Of a stretch of 64,000 bases of DNA, positions 17,417 to 26,789 are shown piece by piece. The notes beneath the pieces were generated by a model. It made no database searches. It saw only the letters and a program-made list of their open reading frames with translations, and was not told the DNA's origin. Positions within the stretch are counted from its first letter, which is position 1; each line of letters opens with the position of its first letter. Origin of the DNA: Murimonas intestini (GTDB lineage: Bacteria > Bacillota > Clostridia > Lachnospirales > Lachnospiraceae). The position numbers and the translations under genes are program-made. The stretch covers positions 1 through 64,000 of the forward strand of contig NZ_JANKBI010000018.1 in assembly GCF_024622195.1 (NCBI RefSeq), given 5' to 3'.

Positions 17417-18130
17417 CTATTTATTTTTGTTGACGATTCTTGTTTCGTATGTACCTGTCTGGATATCAATATAACGTACAAACAATGATACTTTGTTATC
17501 TTCGTTCAGACTGCTCCAGAGCAGTTCTGTATAAGCATCAATGTCGTCTGACACATCAACTAATGTCGGCTCTCCTTCAAAGCTTGGAAGAGGATTGCCA
17601 TCGCATTTATAAGTGTGGATAAAGCGTGCCTCCCCAGCCTGGGCGTTCTGATATGCAAAGGTGAAACGGTTGCAGGAATCAGGATTTCCATTGTTGCTCT
17701 TTAAGATAGACATTGCATAGTTGAAATTTCCGTTTTCAATATGCAGGATACCAGAAATCCTTGGCGTATAATTCGGACCATCTGGCTCAAACTCTCTCGT
17801 TCTCAGAGACTGCTCAAAAGTCAGCTGTTTGTCCATACCCTCATAGATCGTGTCTGTCTGGTCACCGTTTGTCACGATCGTCTTATTTCCCAATACGCGT
17901 ACAGGCGCATAGATAATAAGGCTTGGGTCTGTTAATTTTGCCGGATCAAATGCCTGTGTTCGGATTCCCTCTCCGTCTTCCACGAAGACACGGTTCCGGC
18001 TGTTCTCACTTCTTCCCATAATGAAGTAAGCCGTAACGGCCTTGGTCCCATCCGGGGTTCTTCCAATAACGATTCCTCGTCCTGGATACGCATTTTCCCG
18101 TAGCTCTTTTTCAATTGATACTACTTCCAT
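17417..18130 (-). CDS. purO: PurO-like IMP cyclohydrolase
   Basis: 237 residues of the IMP_cyclohydrolase (PurO-like) family, first known from archaea. Visible features are PGRGIVIGRTPDGTKAVTAYFIMGRSENSRNRVF, a central YAPVRVLGNKTIVTNGDQTDTIYEG and GNPDSCNRFTFAYQ. It closes the purine ring, FAICAR to IMP. It lies 13 bases upstream of the stand-alone AICAR transformylase, so the pair replaces bifunctional PurH. AGGAG is 8 bases before the ATG. The 174 bases upstream contain TATAAT-like boxes but no purine riboswitch that I can recognise. Confidence 0.92.
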   Translation of the reverse strand: MEVVSIEKELRENAYPGRGIVIGRTPDGTKAVTAYFIMGRSENSRNRVFVEDGEGIRTQAFDPAKLTDPSLIIYAPVRVLGNKTIVTNGDQTDTIYEGMDKQLTFEQSLRTREFEPDGPNYTPRISGILHIENGNFNYAMSILKSNNGNPDSCNRFTFAYQNAQAGEARFIHTYKCDGNPLPSFEGEPTLVDVSDDIDAYTELLWSSLNEDNKVSLFVRYIDIQTGTYETRIVNKNK

Positions 18131-18304
18131 GAACTTCTCTCCTTTTCACTCTTGTAACCAGCCGGTATTTTATAACAGACGCCGGACAGTCACTTTTACT
18201 TTGCTATATTTTCAACGCATCTTTCATTATATACAATCGGTTAATGAATTTCCACCCCTAAAACAACCTTTTTCGACATATTTTTCCGTTTCTCCCTTTT
18301 TCTT

Positions 18305-19753
18305 CTATCTCATCCTCCATCCCGGGAGATATTTGTTCTTTAAAAGGCCGTTTACAAGCTTGCCCCAGCCAAGGGGGTACCCGTTCACGCAGATGAGCTG
18401 CCAGCCCCTCTGGCGTTTGATAGGCATATCGTCTACAGTCACTGTCTCTCCCCGCAGATATTTTGATACCCTGCTGTCCGTCCATGGAAAATTCAGGCAT
18501 ATCCTGTAGTCTGACTTATGCAAAGCCATGGCAAATGACTGGCTGGGTTCAAACCTGTCCTTCTTCAGTTCGCCCAGATACAGTCCATTGCGGAGGAAAT
18601 TCACACCTCTCTGTTCTCCCAGGGCGCCAGGTACGTAATAGACCTGACCCTTACGTATTTCTACCCTGCTCCAGTCTATATCCATATAGACATCACAGAA
18701 AAATTCTTCCAGCACAGCCTTATCTGTTTTCGTGATATTTTTGGCCCCTTTCAGTCCTTCCGAAGCCGGGACCACGGCCTTCTCTTCCTTCTGCTGCCCG
18801 TCCTGCACCGCTGACGTTACAGCAGCAGCGCCAGTATTTAAGGAATCCCCCTTCTTATGCAGCAATGCGAGAAAATGTCCCTCACCCTGCATTTTGTGAG
18901 GCCAGATGCGCACACACTTCTTCAGTTCTTCATTGCCACCTGCCAGATCAGGGCGTCCTTCTGAGAATCCATCATACCCTTTGGCCGGCACTAATTCAAA
19001 ATCTTCCCTGTTATCCAGCAGATACTGGATAACCTGCTCATTCTCCTCCGGTGAAAATGTACAGGTAGAATACAGGAGCATTCCGCCGGGCCGCAGCATC
19101 TTTGCCGCCTGCAGGATGATCTCCTTCTGCACCCTGGCGCAGGCAGCCGGCTTGTCCTCACTCCAGGCCTTCATGACCTCCGGCTCCTTTCTGAACATCC
19201 CCTCCCCGGAGCACGGGGCATCTACCAGTATCTTATCAAAGAATTCTTCAAACCTGTCTGATATATTGCCCGGCACCTCATTGATCAGAAATGAATTGGG
19301 GATTCCGAATACTTCCACATTTTTAAGCAGGGCTTTTGCTCTGGACGCGCTGATGTCATTTGCCACAAGCAGCCCCTCTCCTCTCAGTCTTGCCCCCAGC
19401 TCTGTGGCCTTCCCTCCCGGAGCAGCACACAGATCCAGCACCTTCTCCCCGGGATTTACAGGCAGCCTGGAAGCGGGAGTCATAGCGCTGGGCTCCTGCA
19501 GATAGTACAGACCTGCATAATAATATGGATGGCGGGACGGAGCGTCCTCCTCCTCATAGTAATAACCATTTTCTATCCAGGGTATCTTTGTCAGATGGAA
19601 CGGCGCAATATGCTCAAACTTTTCCGTGCTGATCTTGAGAGTATTCACCCTCAGCCCATACTGGCGGGGCATATCATACCCCGCCTCAAAAGCCTCATAC
19701 TCCTTTCCAAGGATGTTCTTCATTTTATCGGCAAACGCTTCTGGTAATTTCAT
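18305..19753 (-). CDS. RsmF/NOL1-NOP2-Sun-type rRNA (cytosine-5) methyltransferase
   Basis: 482 residues. An N-terminal RNA-binding segment is followed by a Rossmann methyltransferase domain with the SAM motif VLDLCAAPGGKATELGA (about 107-123), the catalytic motifs VDAPCSGEGMFRK and STCTFSPEENE, and a C-terminal PUA-like extension (VKGQVYYVPGALGEQRGVNFLRNGLYLG). It probably makes m5C in 16S rRNA or tRNA. The two catalytic cysteines (PCSG and TCTF) are intact. The start follows GAGG by six bases. It begins 8 bases after the ABC permease stop and may be cotranscribed. Confidence 0.92.
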   Translation of the reverse strand: MKLPEAFADKMKNILGKEYEAFEAGYDMPRQYGLRVNTLKISTEKFEHIAPFHLTKIPWIENGYYYEEEDAPSRHPYYYAGLYYLQEPSAMTPASRLPVNPGEKVLDLCAAPGGKATELGARLRGEGLLVANDISASRAKALLKNVEVFGIPNSFLINEVPGNISDRFEEFFDKILVDAPCSGEGMFRKEPEVMKAWSEDKPAACARVQKEIILQAAKMLRPGGMLLYSTCTFSPEENEQVIQYLLDNREDFELVPAKGYDGFSEGRPDLAGGNEELKKCVRIWPHKMQGEGHFLALLHKKGDSLNTGAAAVTSAVQDGQQKEEKAVVPASEGLKGAKNITKTDKAVLEEFFCDVYMDIDWSRVEIRKGQVYYVPGALGEQRGVNFLRNGLYLGELKKDRFEPSQSFAMALHKSDYRICLNFPWTDSRVSKYLRGETVTVDDMPIKRQRGWQLICVNGYPLGWGKLVNGLLKNKYLPGWRMR

Positions 19754-19761
19754 TTTGACCT

Positions 19762-22700
19762 CTATTCTATACTTTTTAATGATTCTACCATATCAATTTT
19801 CTTCAGCTTGAAGTACATGACACCATTTACAAAAAGTGAGAATGCAAATGTAAACAGGATGGAATATACAAAGCTCAATGGTTCAATATTCCTTCCAAAC
19901 ATGGCAGCATCCACTTCAACTGTAACAATGACAAACCGGTGCAGGATAGTCCCCAGCCCTGAGCCCACGGCCGCCCCTATAAGGGTAAGCAGGATATTTT
20001 CCCTGTATACATAGGCGGATACTTCTTTGTCGTAGAAACCGAGCACCTTGAAGGTAGCCAGCTCCCGCTTCCGCTCATTGATATTGATATTATTCAGATT
20101 ATATAATACCACAAATGCAAGCATACCGGCAGATGTAATCAGGACCACGATTACAGTATCCAGGCTGCTCAGCATATCGTTGACCTCATTCATGACACTT
20201 CCGGTGTAGCTGACGCTCAGAGCCCCCTTATATTTCAGCGCTTCCTGACCTAACTGGGACGCTGACGCACTGTCATGTTCAGGAGTCATAAAGAAAATAC
20301 TGTTGTATTTGGCCTCATCTCCATAAAGGTCTTTGTACATTCCCGGGGCCATATAAGCATAGTTGCTCACATAGTTCTCACAGATGGCGGATACTTTTGC
20401 TTCTTTGTTCTTTCCATTATCTTCCACAATCTCTACAGTATCCCCCACACCAGCCCCCAGCTGCTTGGCTGTCTTCTCAGCCAGGACGATTCCGCTATCA
20501 TCTAGCGTATATGGGGTCTTTGTCCTGCGGTCTCTCAGCACAAAGAATTTGCTGAAATCATCCAGATTTTCCGGAACCACCAGGTATACCTCCTGATTGC
20601 CTGATGCCGAAGATGATGTCATCTTTACCTTTTTCATTACAGCAGGAAGTTTTTCTGAAGCTTTGGGATTCTCAGACAGGAACTCTTCCAGCTCCTCTAT
20701 CTGCGGATCACTGGCATCTTCATTCAGAATGACCATGCCATCATAAAGCTGCAGTTCCCCGTACTGCAGGACTGCAATGTTTGTAACGGAGTCCCTGATG
20801 CCAAATCCCACAAGCATCAGCGCCATACAGCCTCCAATTCCGAATATAGTCATAAAGAACCGCTTCTTATATCTGAACAGGTTCCTGATCGTGGACTTCC
20901 AGGTAAAGCTTAAATGCTTCCAGATAAATGTCACTCTCTCAAGCAGCACCCTCTTGCCCTGCTTAGGCGCAGGCGGGCGCATGAGGGAAGCAGGCGTCTC
21001 TGAAAGCTCCTTGTAGCAGGACGCAAGCGTTGCCGCCATTGTACAGAACACTGCGGCCCCGGTAGCTATCAGAGCAAACTGCAGATTGTATGGGATCTCC
21101 AGATTAGGAATATGATACATGATCTCATAAGCCCTTATGATCACCCACGGGAATACCTTCTCACCTATCAGGGCGCCGAACACACTGCCGCCCACTGTCG
21201 CCAGCAGTGCATAGTAGACATACTTTGACATGATAGGCCATTTAGAATAACCCAGGGCCTTCATAGTCCCGATCTGTGTCCTCTCCTCCTCAACCATCCT
21301 GGTCATGGTCGTCAGGCTGATAAGCGCTGCCACCAGGAAGAACAGGACAGGGAAAACCTCTCCTATATTTTTCATCCTGTCTGCATTATCCCCAAAACCT
21401 GTATATTCACTCAGAGATGACCTGTCATATATGATCCACTCCGGCATCTCAAGGTCAGCCAGCTCAGCCTTTGCATCTTCTATCTTCTGTCTGCCCTTTT
21501 CAAGTTCATCCTGGGCATCGATTTTAGCCTGCTCATACTCTTTCCTGCCGTCCTCCAGCTTCTTCTTATTCTCTGCTATCTCTTTTTCTGCATCCTCAAT
21601 TTCTTTTTCGCCGTCAGCTATCTGCTGTTCACCGTCAGCTATCTGTTTACGTCCATCCTCCAGCTGAGCCGCCCCGTCATCCAACTGGGTCTGGGCTGCT
21701 GCAAGAGCCGCCTCATTTGACGCAAGCTCTTCCCTGGCCTGCTGCAGCTGGGCTGATGCTGAATCCAGCTGGGCCTGGGCTGAAGTCAGCTGGGCCTCCG
21801 TATTTGCTATCTCTGTCCTGGCTGCGTCCAGCTGGTTTTTGCCCTGGTCAAGCTGTGCCTGGGCTGCATCAAATTCCGCCTGTACCGTTCCGGCATCAGG
21901 AAGGGCTGCCTCCTGCGCATCCAGCTCGGCACGCGAGGCCTGAAGCAGCTGTTCCTGCTCTGCTATATATTGGCCAGCTGCAGTTAAGCCTGGCTCCTGC
22001 TCAGCAATGGTGGCCTCTATAGCAGAAGCTGCCGCTATCTGCTCCTCTGTGGCGCTCCCTGCATCGATCAGCTGCTGAAGCGCTGCCAGCTGCTCCCTGG
22101 CAGAATCCAGTCCGGCCATACCCGCATCATACTCCTGCTTTGCTGCCGCAAGCTGAGCCTCACCGGCCTCCAGATCCTGTCTTGCCTGAGCGATCTGGGC
22201 AACTCCTGACTCATATTCATCCTTCTTCCCCTGAAGCTCCGCCACGCCCGCATTATAATTTGCCTCTTCCTGCTCCAGCTGTGCCTTTCCATCTGAGAGC
22301 TGCTGCCACCCATTGTCTATCTGGGCCTGGGCATCCGGGTAGGATGCGTTATACTCCGCCTCCTTGGCCTCAAGCTGGGCTTTTCCATCAGCATACTGCT
22401 GCCAGGCATTGCCCAGTTCTTCGTTAGAATTATTCCATTCCTCCTGCTTTTCCTCAATGGTCGCTTTGGAGTCTGCCAGCTCTTTTTGGGCGTCCTCCAG
22501 ATCTGCCTTCGCCTTTGCCAGCTCTGACTCGCCCTCCGCCAGTTCAGATTCTCCTTCAATCAGCTCTGATTCAGCCTCTGAGAGCTTCTGATCTGCCTCA
22601 CTCTGGCCCTCATCCAGTTCTGACTGTGCCTCCGCGATCTTATCATCAGCGCCATCGAGTATCTCATTATACCTCTGCTCACACTGGATATCCTCGATAC

Positions 22701-23424
22701 CCTCAACTTGGCCCTGTACCTCCGCCACCAGATCCTCATACTCCTGGGAATAGCACACCAGCTCCTGCGCTCCCTTAACCTTCATATAAGCCTGGGTATA
22801 GACCTCCTGGTCAAAGTTTTCAGGTAATATGTATGCAAACCCGCTGACCTCACCAGTCCCGATATTTGTACTGCCGCGGCTGAATGAAATATAAGCCGGG
22901 CTGCTGCCAATCCCTGATATTTTATATTCCAGCGTCTTCAAAGTATCTTCGTCAGTATCCTTATCAAGGCGCAGCGTCAGGGTATCTCCCACTTTATATC
23001 CTGCATTTGCCGCAAATTCAGAATCCAGAAAGCATTCCCCTTCATTTTGCGGCATCTCACCTTCTGACAAGGTAAGCTTATTCATTTCCGGCAGGACAGA
23101 CTCAATATGTAATACCTTTTCATCTTCACCGGAGCCTGTCATGGCATCCAGCATATATCCGGGCTCTACCCTGTCTATCCCGTCAAGAGCCTTCAGCGCC
23201 TCCACATCTTTGTCTGTTATTCCCAGAGTGCTGATGACCTTCAGATCCATAGTGTCCCGCTCATCGTAGAATGCATCCCCTGTATAGCGCATGTCAGGAG
23301 CAGAAGCCTGTATTCCTGAATAAAAGGCAACTCCCAGTGCTACGATAAAAAAGATAGATATGAACCTGTTCAAGCTCTTTCTGATTTCCATAAAAAAATC
23401 TTTTCTGAGTGCACGCTTCTTCAT
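19762..23424 (-). CDS. FtsX/MacB-type ABC permease with long periplasmic coiled coil
   Basis: About 1220 residues. One N-terminal helix (~19-40) is followed by a MacB-like extracytoplasmic domain and a very long region (~255-670) of Ala/Gln/Glu/Asp-rich heptads with repeated elements such as AQAQLD, LEDGRKQIADGE and QIADGEKEIEDAEKEI. Then come the first FtsX block (three helices), a second extracytoplasmic domain, and the C-terminal FtsX block. This is a duplicated-FtsX exporter of the YhgE/coiled-coil type seen in clostridia, probably acting on lipids, peptides or the envelope. ATG at 23424 follows GTAGGGG by 5 bases; the partner ATPase stop overlaps the upstream in-frame ATG. Confidence 0.9.
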   Translation of the reverse strand: MKKRALRKDFFMEIRKSLNRFISIFFIVALGVAFYSGIQASAPDMRYTGDAFYDERDTMDLKVISTLGITDKDVEALKALDGIDRVEPGYMLDAMTGSGEDEKVLHIESVLPEMNKLTLSEGEMPQNEGECFLDSEFAANAGYKVGDTLTLRLDKDTDEDTLKTLEYKISGIGSSPAYISFSRGSTNIGTGEVSGFAYILPENFDQEVYTQAYMKVKGAQELVCYSQEYEDLVAEVQGQVEGIEDIQCEQRYNEILDGADDKIAEAQSELDEGQSEADQKLSEAESELIEGESELAEGESELAKAKADLEDAQKELADSKATIEEKQEEWNNSNEELGNAWQQYADGKAQLEAKEAEYNASYPDAQAQIDNGWQQLSDGKAQLEQEEANYNAGVAELQGKKDEYESGVAQIAQARQDLEAGEAQLAAAKQEYDAGMAGLDSAREQLAALQQLIDAGSATEEQIAAASAIEATIAEQEPGLTAAGQYIAEQEQLLQASRAELDAQEAALPDAGTVQAEFDAAQAQLDQGKNQLDAARTEIANTEAQLTSAQAQLDSASAQLQQAREELASNEAALAAAQTQLDDGAAQLEDGRKQIADGEQQIADGEKEIEDAEKEIAENKKKLEDGRKEYEQAKIDAQDELEKGRQKIEDAKAELADLEMPEWIIYDRSSLSEYTGFGDNADRMKNIGEVFPVLFFLVAALISLTTMTRMVEEERTQIGTMKALGYSKWPIMSKYVYYALLATVGGSVFGALIGEKVFPWVIIRAYEIMYHIPNLEIPYNLQFALIATGAAVFCTMAATLASCYKELSETPASLMRPPAPKQGKRVLLERVTFIWKHLSFTWKSTIRNLFRYKKRFFMTIFGIGGCMALMLVGFGIRDSVTNIAVLQYGELQLYDGMVILNEDASDPQIEELEEFLSENPKASEKLPAVMKKVKMTSSSASGNQEVYLVVPENLDDFSKFFVLRDRRTKTPYTLDDSGIVLAEKTAKQLGAGVGDTVEIVEDNGKNKEAKVSAICENYVSNYAYMAPGMYKDLYGDEAKYNSIFFMTPEHDSASASQLGQEALKYKGALSVSYTGSVMNEVNDMLSSLDTVIVVLITSAGMLAFVVLYNLNNININERKRELATFKVLGFYDKEVSAYVYRENILLTLIGAAVGSGLGTILHRFVIVTVEVDAAMFGRNIEPLSFVYSILFTFAFSLFVNGVMYFKLKKIDMVESLKSIE

Positions 23425-23432
23425 CTGATCCC

Positions 23433-24188
23433 CTACCATTCAATATATTCTACGGATACAGGAGTCTCATTCTTGTACATTTGGGAGACCTTCCCGTTTT
23501 TGATCTTGATCACCCTGTCCGCCATGGGCGTCAGGGCGGTATTGTGTGTAATGACAATGACCGTCATGCCCTTAAGCCTGCACATATCCTGCAATAGCTT
23601 CAGTATAGCTTTGCCTGTCTGGTAATCCAGGGCTCCTGTAGGTTCATCGCACAGCAGAAGCTTAGGATTCTTGGCAAGCGCTCTGGCGATCGAGACACGC
23701 TGCTGCTCCCCGCCTGAGAGCTGTGCCGGAAAGTTGTTCAGTCTTTCTCCAAGGCCCACATCCTCAAGCACTTCCCTGGCATTCAGAGGATTCCTGCATA
23801 TCTGAAGGGCCAGCTCCACATTCTCTAAAGCAGTCAGGTTAGGCACCAGATTATAAAACTGGAAGACAAACCCTATATCATCCCTTCTGTAGGAGGTCAG
23901 CTGCTTCTGGGAATATCTGGCTATATTTCTGTTATCTACCAGTACCTTGCCCCCTGAAGCCGTGTCCATCCCTCCCAGGATATTCAGAACCGTTGTCTTG
24001 CCTGCGCCGCTGGGGCCCACGATCACTACAAATTCACCCTTGGCGATCTCAAAATCAATACCATCCACTGCATGGATATCTATCTCCCCCATATGATAAA
24101 CCTTAGTAACGCCTTCCAGTTTTACGAAAGCCTCCCTTTCAAAGTCCTCCAGGTCACCGAACCCGCCTGTTTTCTTATATCCAGCCAT
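23433..24188 (-). CDS. LolD/MacB-type ABC transporter ATPase
   Basis: 251 residues. Walker A GPSGAGKT (about 58-65), Q-loop VFQFYNLVPN, signature LSGGEQQR, Walker B LLLCDEPTGALD and the switch His in VITHN are all present. An N-terminal extension of ~20 residues precedes the domain. It energises the adjacent FtsX-type permease, whose start lies 9 bases from this gene's stop. CAGGAGG precedes the ATG. Confidence 0.94.
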   Translation of the reverse strand: MAGYKKTGGFGDLEDFEREAFVKLEGVTKVYHMGEIDIHAVDGIDFEIAKGEFVVIVGPSGAGKTTVLNILGGMDTASGGKVLVDNRNIARYSQKQLTSYRRDDIGFVFQFYNLVPNLTALENVELALQICRNPLNAREVLEDVGLGERLNNFPAQLSGGEQQRVSIARALAKNPKLLLCDEPTGALDYQTGKAILKLLQDMCRLKGMTVIVITHNTALTPMADRVIKIKNGKVSQMYKNETPVSVEYIEW

Positions 24189-24232
24189 ACTATTTCCTCC
24201 TGACAGAATCCGTTTTCTTTTTGTGTGGTTTA

Positions 24233-24655
24233 TTATCCCTGTTCATGCTTTTCCCCCTGGCTTTCTATATAAGTGCGTATTGTTTCTATGGGGGCCCCGC
24301 CCGTACTGAGCAGGCAAAAGCTCTGGCTCCAAAACGCCTCTTTCCAGAGCTTTTCCCGTATCTGCGGGAACTCTTTTTTGATCAGCCTGCTGCTTGCACT
24401 CTTATAAGCATTGATAAACTTGCTGAGTTCACTTTTCGGCTGGGCACGGAACTTCACATGTACATGATCTTTGCCATGGTTCCATTCTTCCGGCGTGATC
24501 CCATACTTTGGCGCAATATAACAGAAGATCTCTTCAGCACGTTTGGAGACTTTATAATCTATGACATTCCTCCTATATTTTACCACCATAATCAAGTGAT
24601 AAGACAGCAGAAATACTGAATGTGCATTATTATCTAATTTTTCTATATAAATCAA
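24233..24655 (-). CDS. tnpA: IS200/IS605-type TnpA transposase (orphan)
   Basis: 140 residues if the TTG at 24655 is the start. HUH motif in KDHVHVKF and catalytic Tyr in IETIRTYIESQ, the Y1 transposase signature. N-terminal SVFLLSYHLIMVVKYRRNVI is typical of IS200 TnpA. The TTG start gives the usual family length; longer in-frame starts run through the subterminal hairpin at 24667-24678. No TnpB accompanies it. It sits between the ABC operon and the divergent SCP2/ADH operon. Confidence 0.85.
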   Translation of the reverse strand: MIYIEKLDNNAHSVFLLSYHLIMVVKYRRNVIDYKVSKRAEEIFCYIAPKYGITPEEWNHGKDHVHVKFRAQPKSELSKFINAYKSASSRLIKKEFPQIREKLWKEAFWSQSFCLLSTGGAPIETIRTYIESQGEKHEQG

Positions 24656-24666
24656 CCCCTTTCTCC

Positions 24667-24678
24667 GGCTGACCAGCC
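24667..24678. repeat. Subterminal hairpin of the IS200-like element
   Basis: Short palindrome GGCTGACCAGCC just upstream of the TnpA start, where IS200/IS605 left ends carry the imperfect palindrome recognised by TnpA. The right-end hairpin was not identified, so element limits are open. Confidence 0.4.
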
Positions 24679-24786
24679 ATCGACTGATTATATGATAACA
24701 CATCTTTATAATCGAATCCCGCTAGATTATGTTAAAATTTTATAAATAATCCGGTTATCCCTACCTTATTCCCCGGTGTATTTATC

Positions 24787-24911
24787 TTGACAACCAAACC
24801 ATCTGTGCTATACTCTATTTAATTGGTAATTCAAAATATTTGAGTCTAGTGATATATAAGTGTGAAATTGATCTGGCATTATTTCACACGATCACAACTG
24901 GATCGTTTTTT
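24787..24911 (+). promoter_or_regulatory. Promoter and structured leader of the SCP2/ADH operon
   Basis: TTGACA (24787-24792), 16-bp spacer, TATACT (24809-24814). The leader then has a 9-bp inverted repeat GTGTGAAAT/ATTTCACAC (24860-24889) and a second hairpin ACGATC/GATCGT followed by T6 that ends at the GGAGG ribosome site. The second looks like a weak leader terminator and could control expression by attenuation. Confidence 0.55.
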
Positions 24912-24923
24912 ATGGAGGTTCCT

Positions 24924-25484
24924 ATGAGTTTGAAAAAACGCCTGTCCCTGACACTAAAGAAAAATATCTGCGCAATTGTCCTGTATTTCCTGTTTGGGGC
25001 TTTAAAGCAGCTGGCTGCCTGCGATACAAGGATCGCAAAAGAAATCTCTTCCTGGCCCGAGGGCATGGTTTACTGCCTGAAGGCTTCTAAAAACGGGCCC
25101 TTCCTGTGTTTTGAAAAATCAGGAGACTCTCTGAACCGCCTGAAGGAATACACACCAGACTGCCGGAATGTACGCATCACATTTAAGAGTATTGATTCCG
25201 CCTTTCTTGTCCTCACAGGACAGCTGGGTCTGTCAGGCTCCTACAGCGCCCACGGCTTCATCCTGGAGGGCGATGTCCAGAAGACCATGTCCCTGTGCCG
25301 CTGTGCAGACCTGGCAGAGGGTTATCTCTTCCCCCGGGTCATGACAAGGCGTATTCTCAAAGAAGTACCAGAAAAAGAACATTGTACACTGAATATCTAC
25401 GGCCGCATTCTCCTGGGCATGTTTACTCTTCAGTACCGCCAGATATGTGCGGCACCGCAGCAGTACTTGTCCCGGAAGGCCTGA
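24924..25484 (+). CDS. SCP2-like small protein linked to alcohol dehydrogenase
   Basis: 186 residues, no signal peptide. The central part (FKSIDSAFLVLTGQLGLSGSYSAHGFILEGDVQKTMSLCRCADLAEGYLFP) resembles the SCP-2 sterol-carrier fold (ligand-binding), but the match is by eye and only moderate. There is no evident catalytic motif. ATG at 24924 follows GGAGG by 5 bases; upstream in-frame ATGs lie in the leader hairpins. It is 19 bases upstream of the alcohol dehydrogenase, so a hydrophobic-substrate shuttle for that enzyme is a reasonable inference. Confidence 0.65.
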   Translation: MSLKKRLSLTLKKNICAIVLYFLFGALKQLAACDTRIAKEISSWPEGMVYCLKASKNGPFLCFEKSGDSLNRLKEYTPDCRNVRITFKSIDSAFLVLTGQLGLSGSYSAHGFILEGDVQKTMSLCRCADLAEGYLFPRVMTRRILKEVPEKEHCTLNIYGRILLGMFTLQYRQICAAPQQYLSRKA

Positions 25485-25503
25485 AAAGGAGTAACTATCT
25501 GCC

Positions 25504-26688
25504 ATGAAGCCTGCTTATTATGAATTTCAGAACAGCGCAAAAATTCTAGCCGGAAAATATGCGCTTGAAAACATTCCCACAGAACTTGAAAACCTGGGAT
25601 GCAAATCCCCCATACTGCTGACAGACAATGTCCTGGCTAAGATCGGAACAATGCAGACAGTGCTGGACGCTCTGGGTGCCGGCGGTATCGTGCCTGCTGC
25701 AGTCTTTACTGATATCCCGGCTGATTCCTCGGACCAGACAGTAAACGCGATCGCAGCCCTGTACAGGAAATCCGGCTGCGACGGCATTGTGGCCGCGGGG
25801 GGCGGCTCTGTCATTGACACTGCTAAAGGTGTCAGAATGCTTCTCTCCCAGGATATTACAGACATCCTGGAGCTTATGGGATGTGAATGCATCGGCAGGG
25901 GACGCCAGATCCCCTTTGTGATCATTCCCACCACCTCCGGCACAGGGTCGGAATCCACTCTGGTGGCAGTTATTAAAAACGTAGAAAAACAGGTAAAGAT
26001 GGAATTTATCTCATACTACCTCCAGCCTGACGCAGCAGTGCTGGATCCCCGTATGACCGTAAGCCTGCCCCCCAAAATGACAGCTTCCACTGCCATGGAT
26101 GCACTCTGCCATGCGATAGAGGCATACTCCTGTCTCCAGAAAAATCCTCTCAGCGATGCATATGCATCTGCAGCCATCAAGATGATCTGCTCCAATCTCT
26201 ATACAGCGGTAAAAAACGGCAGGGATGAAGAGGCGCGCATGGCCCTGGCAAATGGCTCCTTAATGGCAGGAGCCGCCTTTTCCAATTCTATGGTGGGAAT
26301 CGTTCACGCCATAGGCCACGCTCTGGGCGGTATCTGCGGCGTGCCCCATGCGGAAGCCATGACCATTCTGCTGCCCTACTGTCTGGAATACAACATGGAT
26401 AAATGTGAGGAAGATTATGCTAAGCTGCTGCTCTTTATGACTGACGAAGAGACTTATGCCTCCACTCCCGGACAGGAGCGTGCGTCAAAGACCGTTGAAA
26501 TGATACGCCGGATGACCTGCCGGCTGCATGAAATGTGCGGCCTTCCGCTGACATTGCAGGAGGTGGGCGTATTAGAAAAGGATTTCGAAAAAGTGGCTCA
26601 GGCAGCTGTAAATGACGGAGCCATGATAGTAAACCCCAAAAAAGCTGATACAGCGGACGTCATTTCTATCTTAAAACGCGCCTGGTAA
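25504..26688 (+). CDS. Iron-containing (group III) alcohol dehydrogenase
   Basis: 394 residues. Nucleotide-binding GGGSVIDTAKG at about 99-109, TTSGTGSES, and the metal-binding set from DAALCHAIE-type motif (here MDALCHAIEAYS), GIVHAIGHALGG and VPHAEA. It interconverts an aldehyde or ketone and an alcohol with NAD(P)H. It is second gene of an operon with an SCP2-like protein. The substrate is unknown. A bidirectional terminator follows. Confidence 0.92.
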   Translation: MKPAYYEFQNSAKILAGKYALENIPTELENLGCKSPILLTDNVLAKIGTMQTVLDALGAGGIVPAAVFTDIPADSSDQTVNAIAALYRKSGCDGIVAAGGGSVIDTAKGVRMLLSQDITDILELMGCECIGRGRQIPFVIIPTTSGTGSESTLVAVIKNVEKQVKMEFISYYLQPDAAVLDPRMTVSLPPKMTASTAMDALCHAIEAYSCLQKNPLSDAYASAAIKMICSNLYTAVKNGRDEEARMALANGSLMAGAAFSNSMVGIVHAIGHALGGICGVPHAEAMTILLPYCLEYNMDKCEEDYAKLLLFMTDEETYASTPGQERASKTVEMIRRMTCRLHEMCGLPLTLQEVGVLEKDFEKVAQAAVNDGAMIVNPKKADTADVISILKRAW

Positions 26689-26713
26689 CTGCGCTGCTGC
26701 TGCAAAATTATAT

Positions 26714-26765
26714 AAAAGAGGATCTGCCCTGAGTGCCCCATTGGCACCGGACAGATCCTCTCTTA
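26714..26765. terminator. Bidirectional terminator between ADH and symporter genes
   Basis: AGAGGATCTG (26717-26726) pairs with CAGATCCTCT (26752-26761), with an inner GTGCC/GGCAC stem. T-rich tails on both strands (TCTTAATTTT and, on the minus strand, TTTTATAT). Confidence 0.8.
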
Positions 26766-26789
26766 ATTTTACCTGCAAACCCATGAAAA

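Noticed and set aside
18131..18304. Purine riboswitch before purO
   Set aside because: No three-way-junction core motif could be found.
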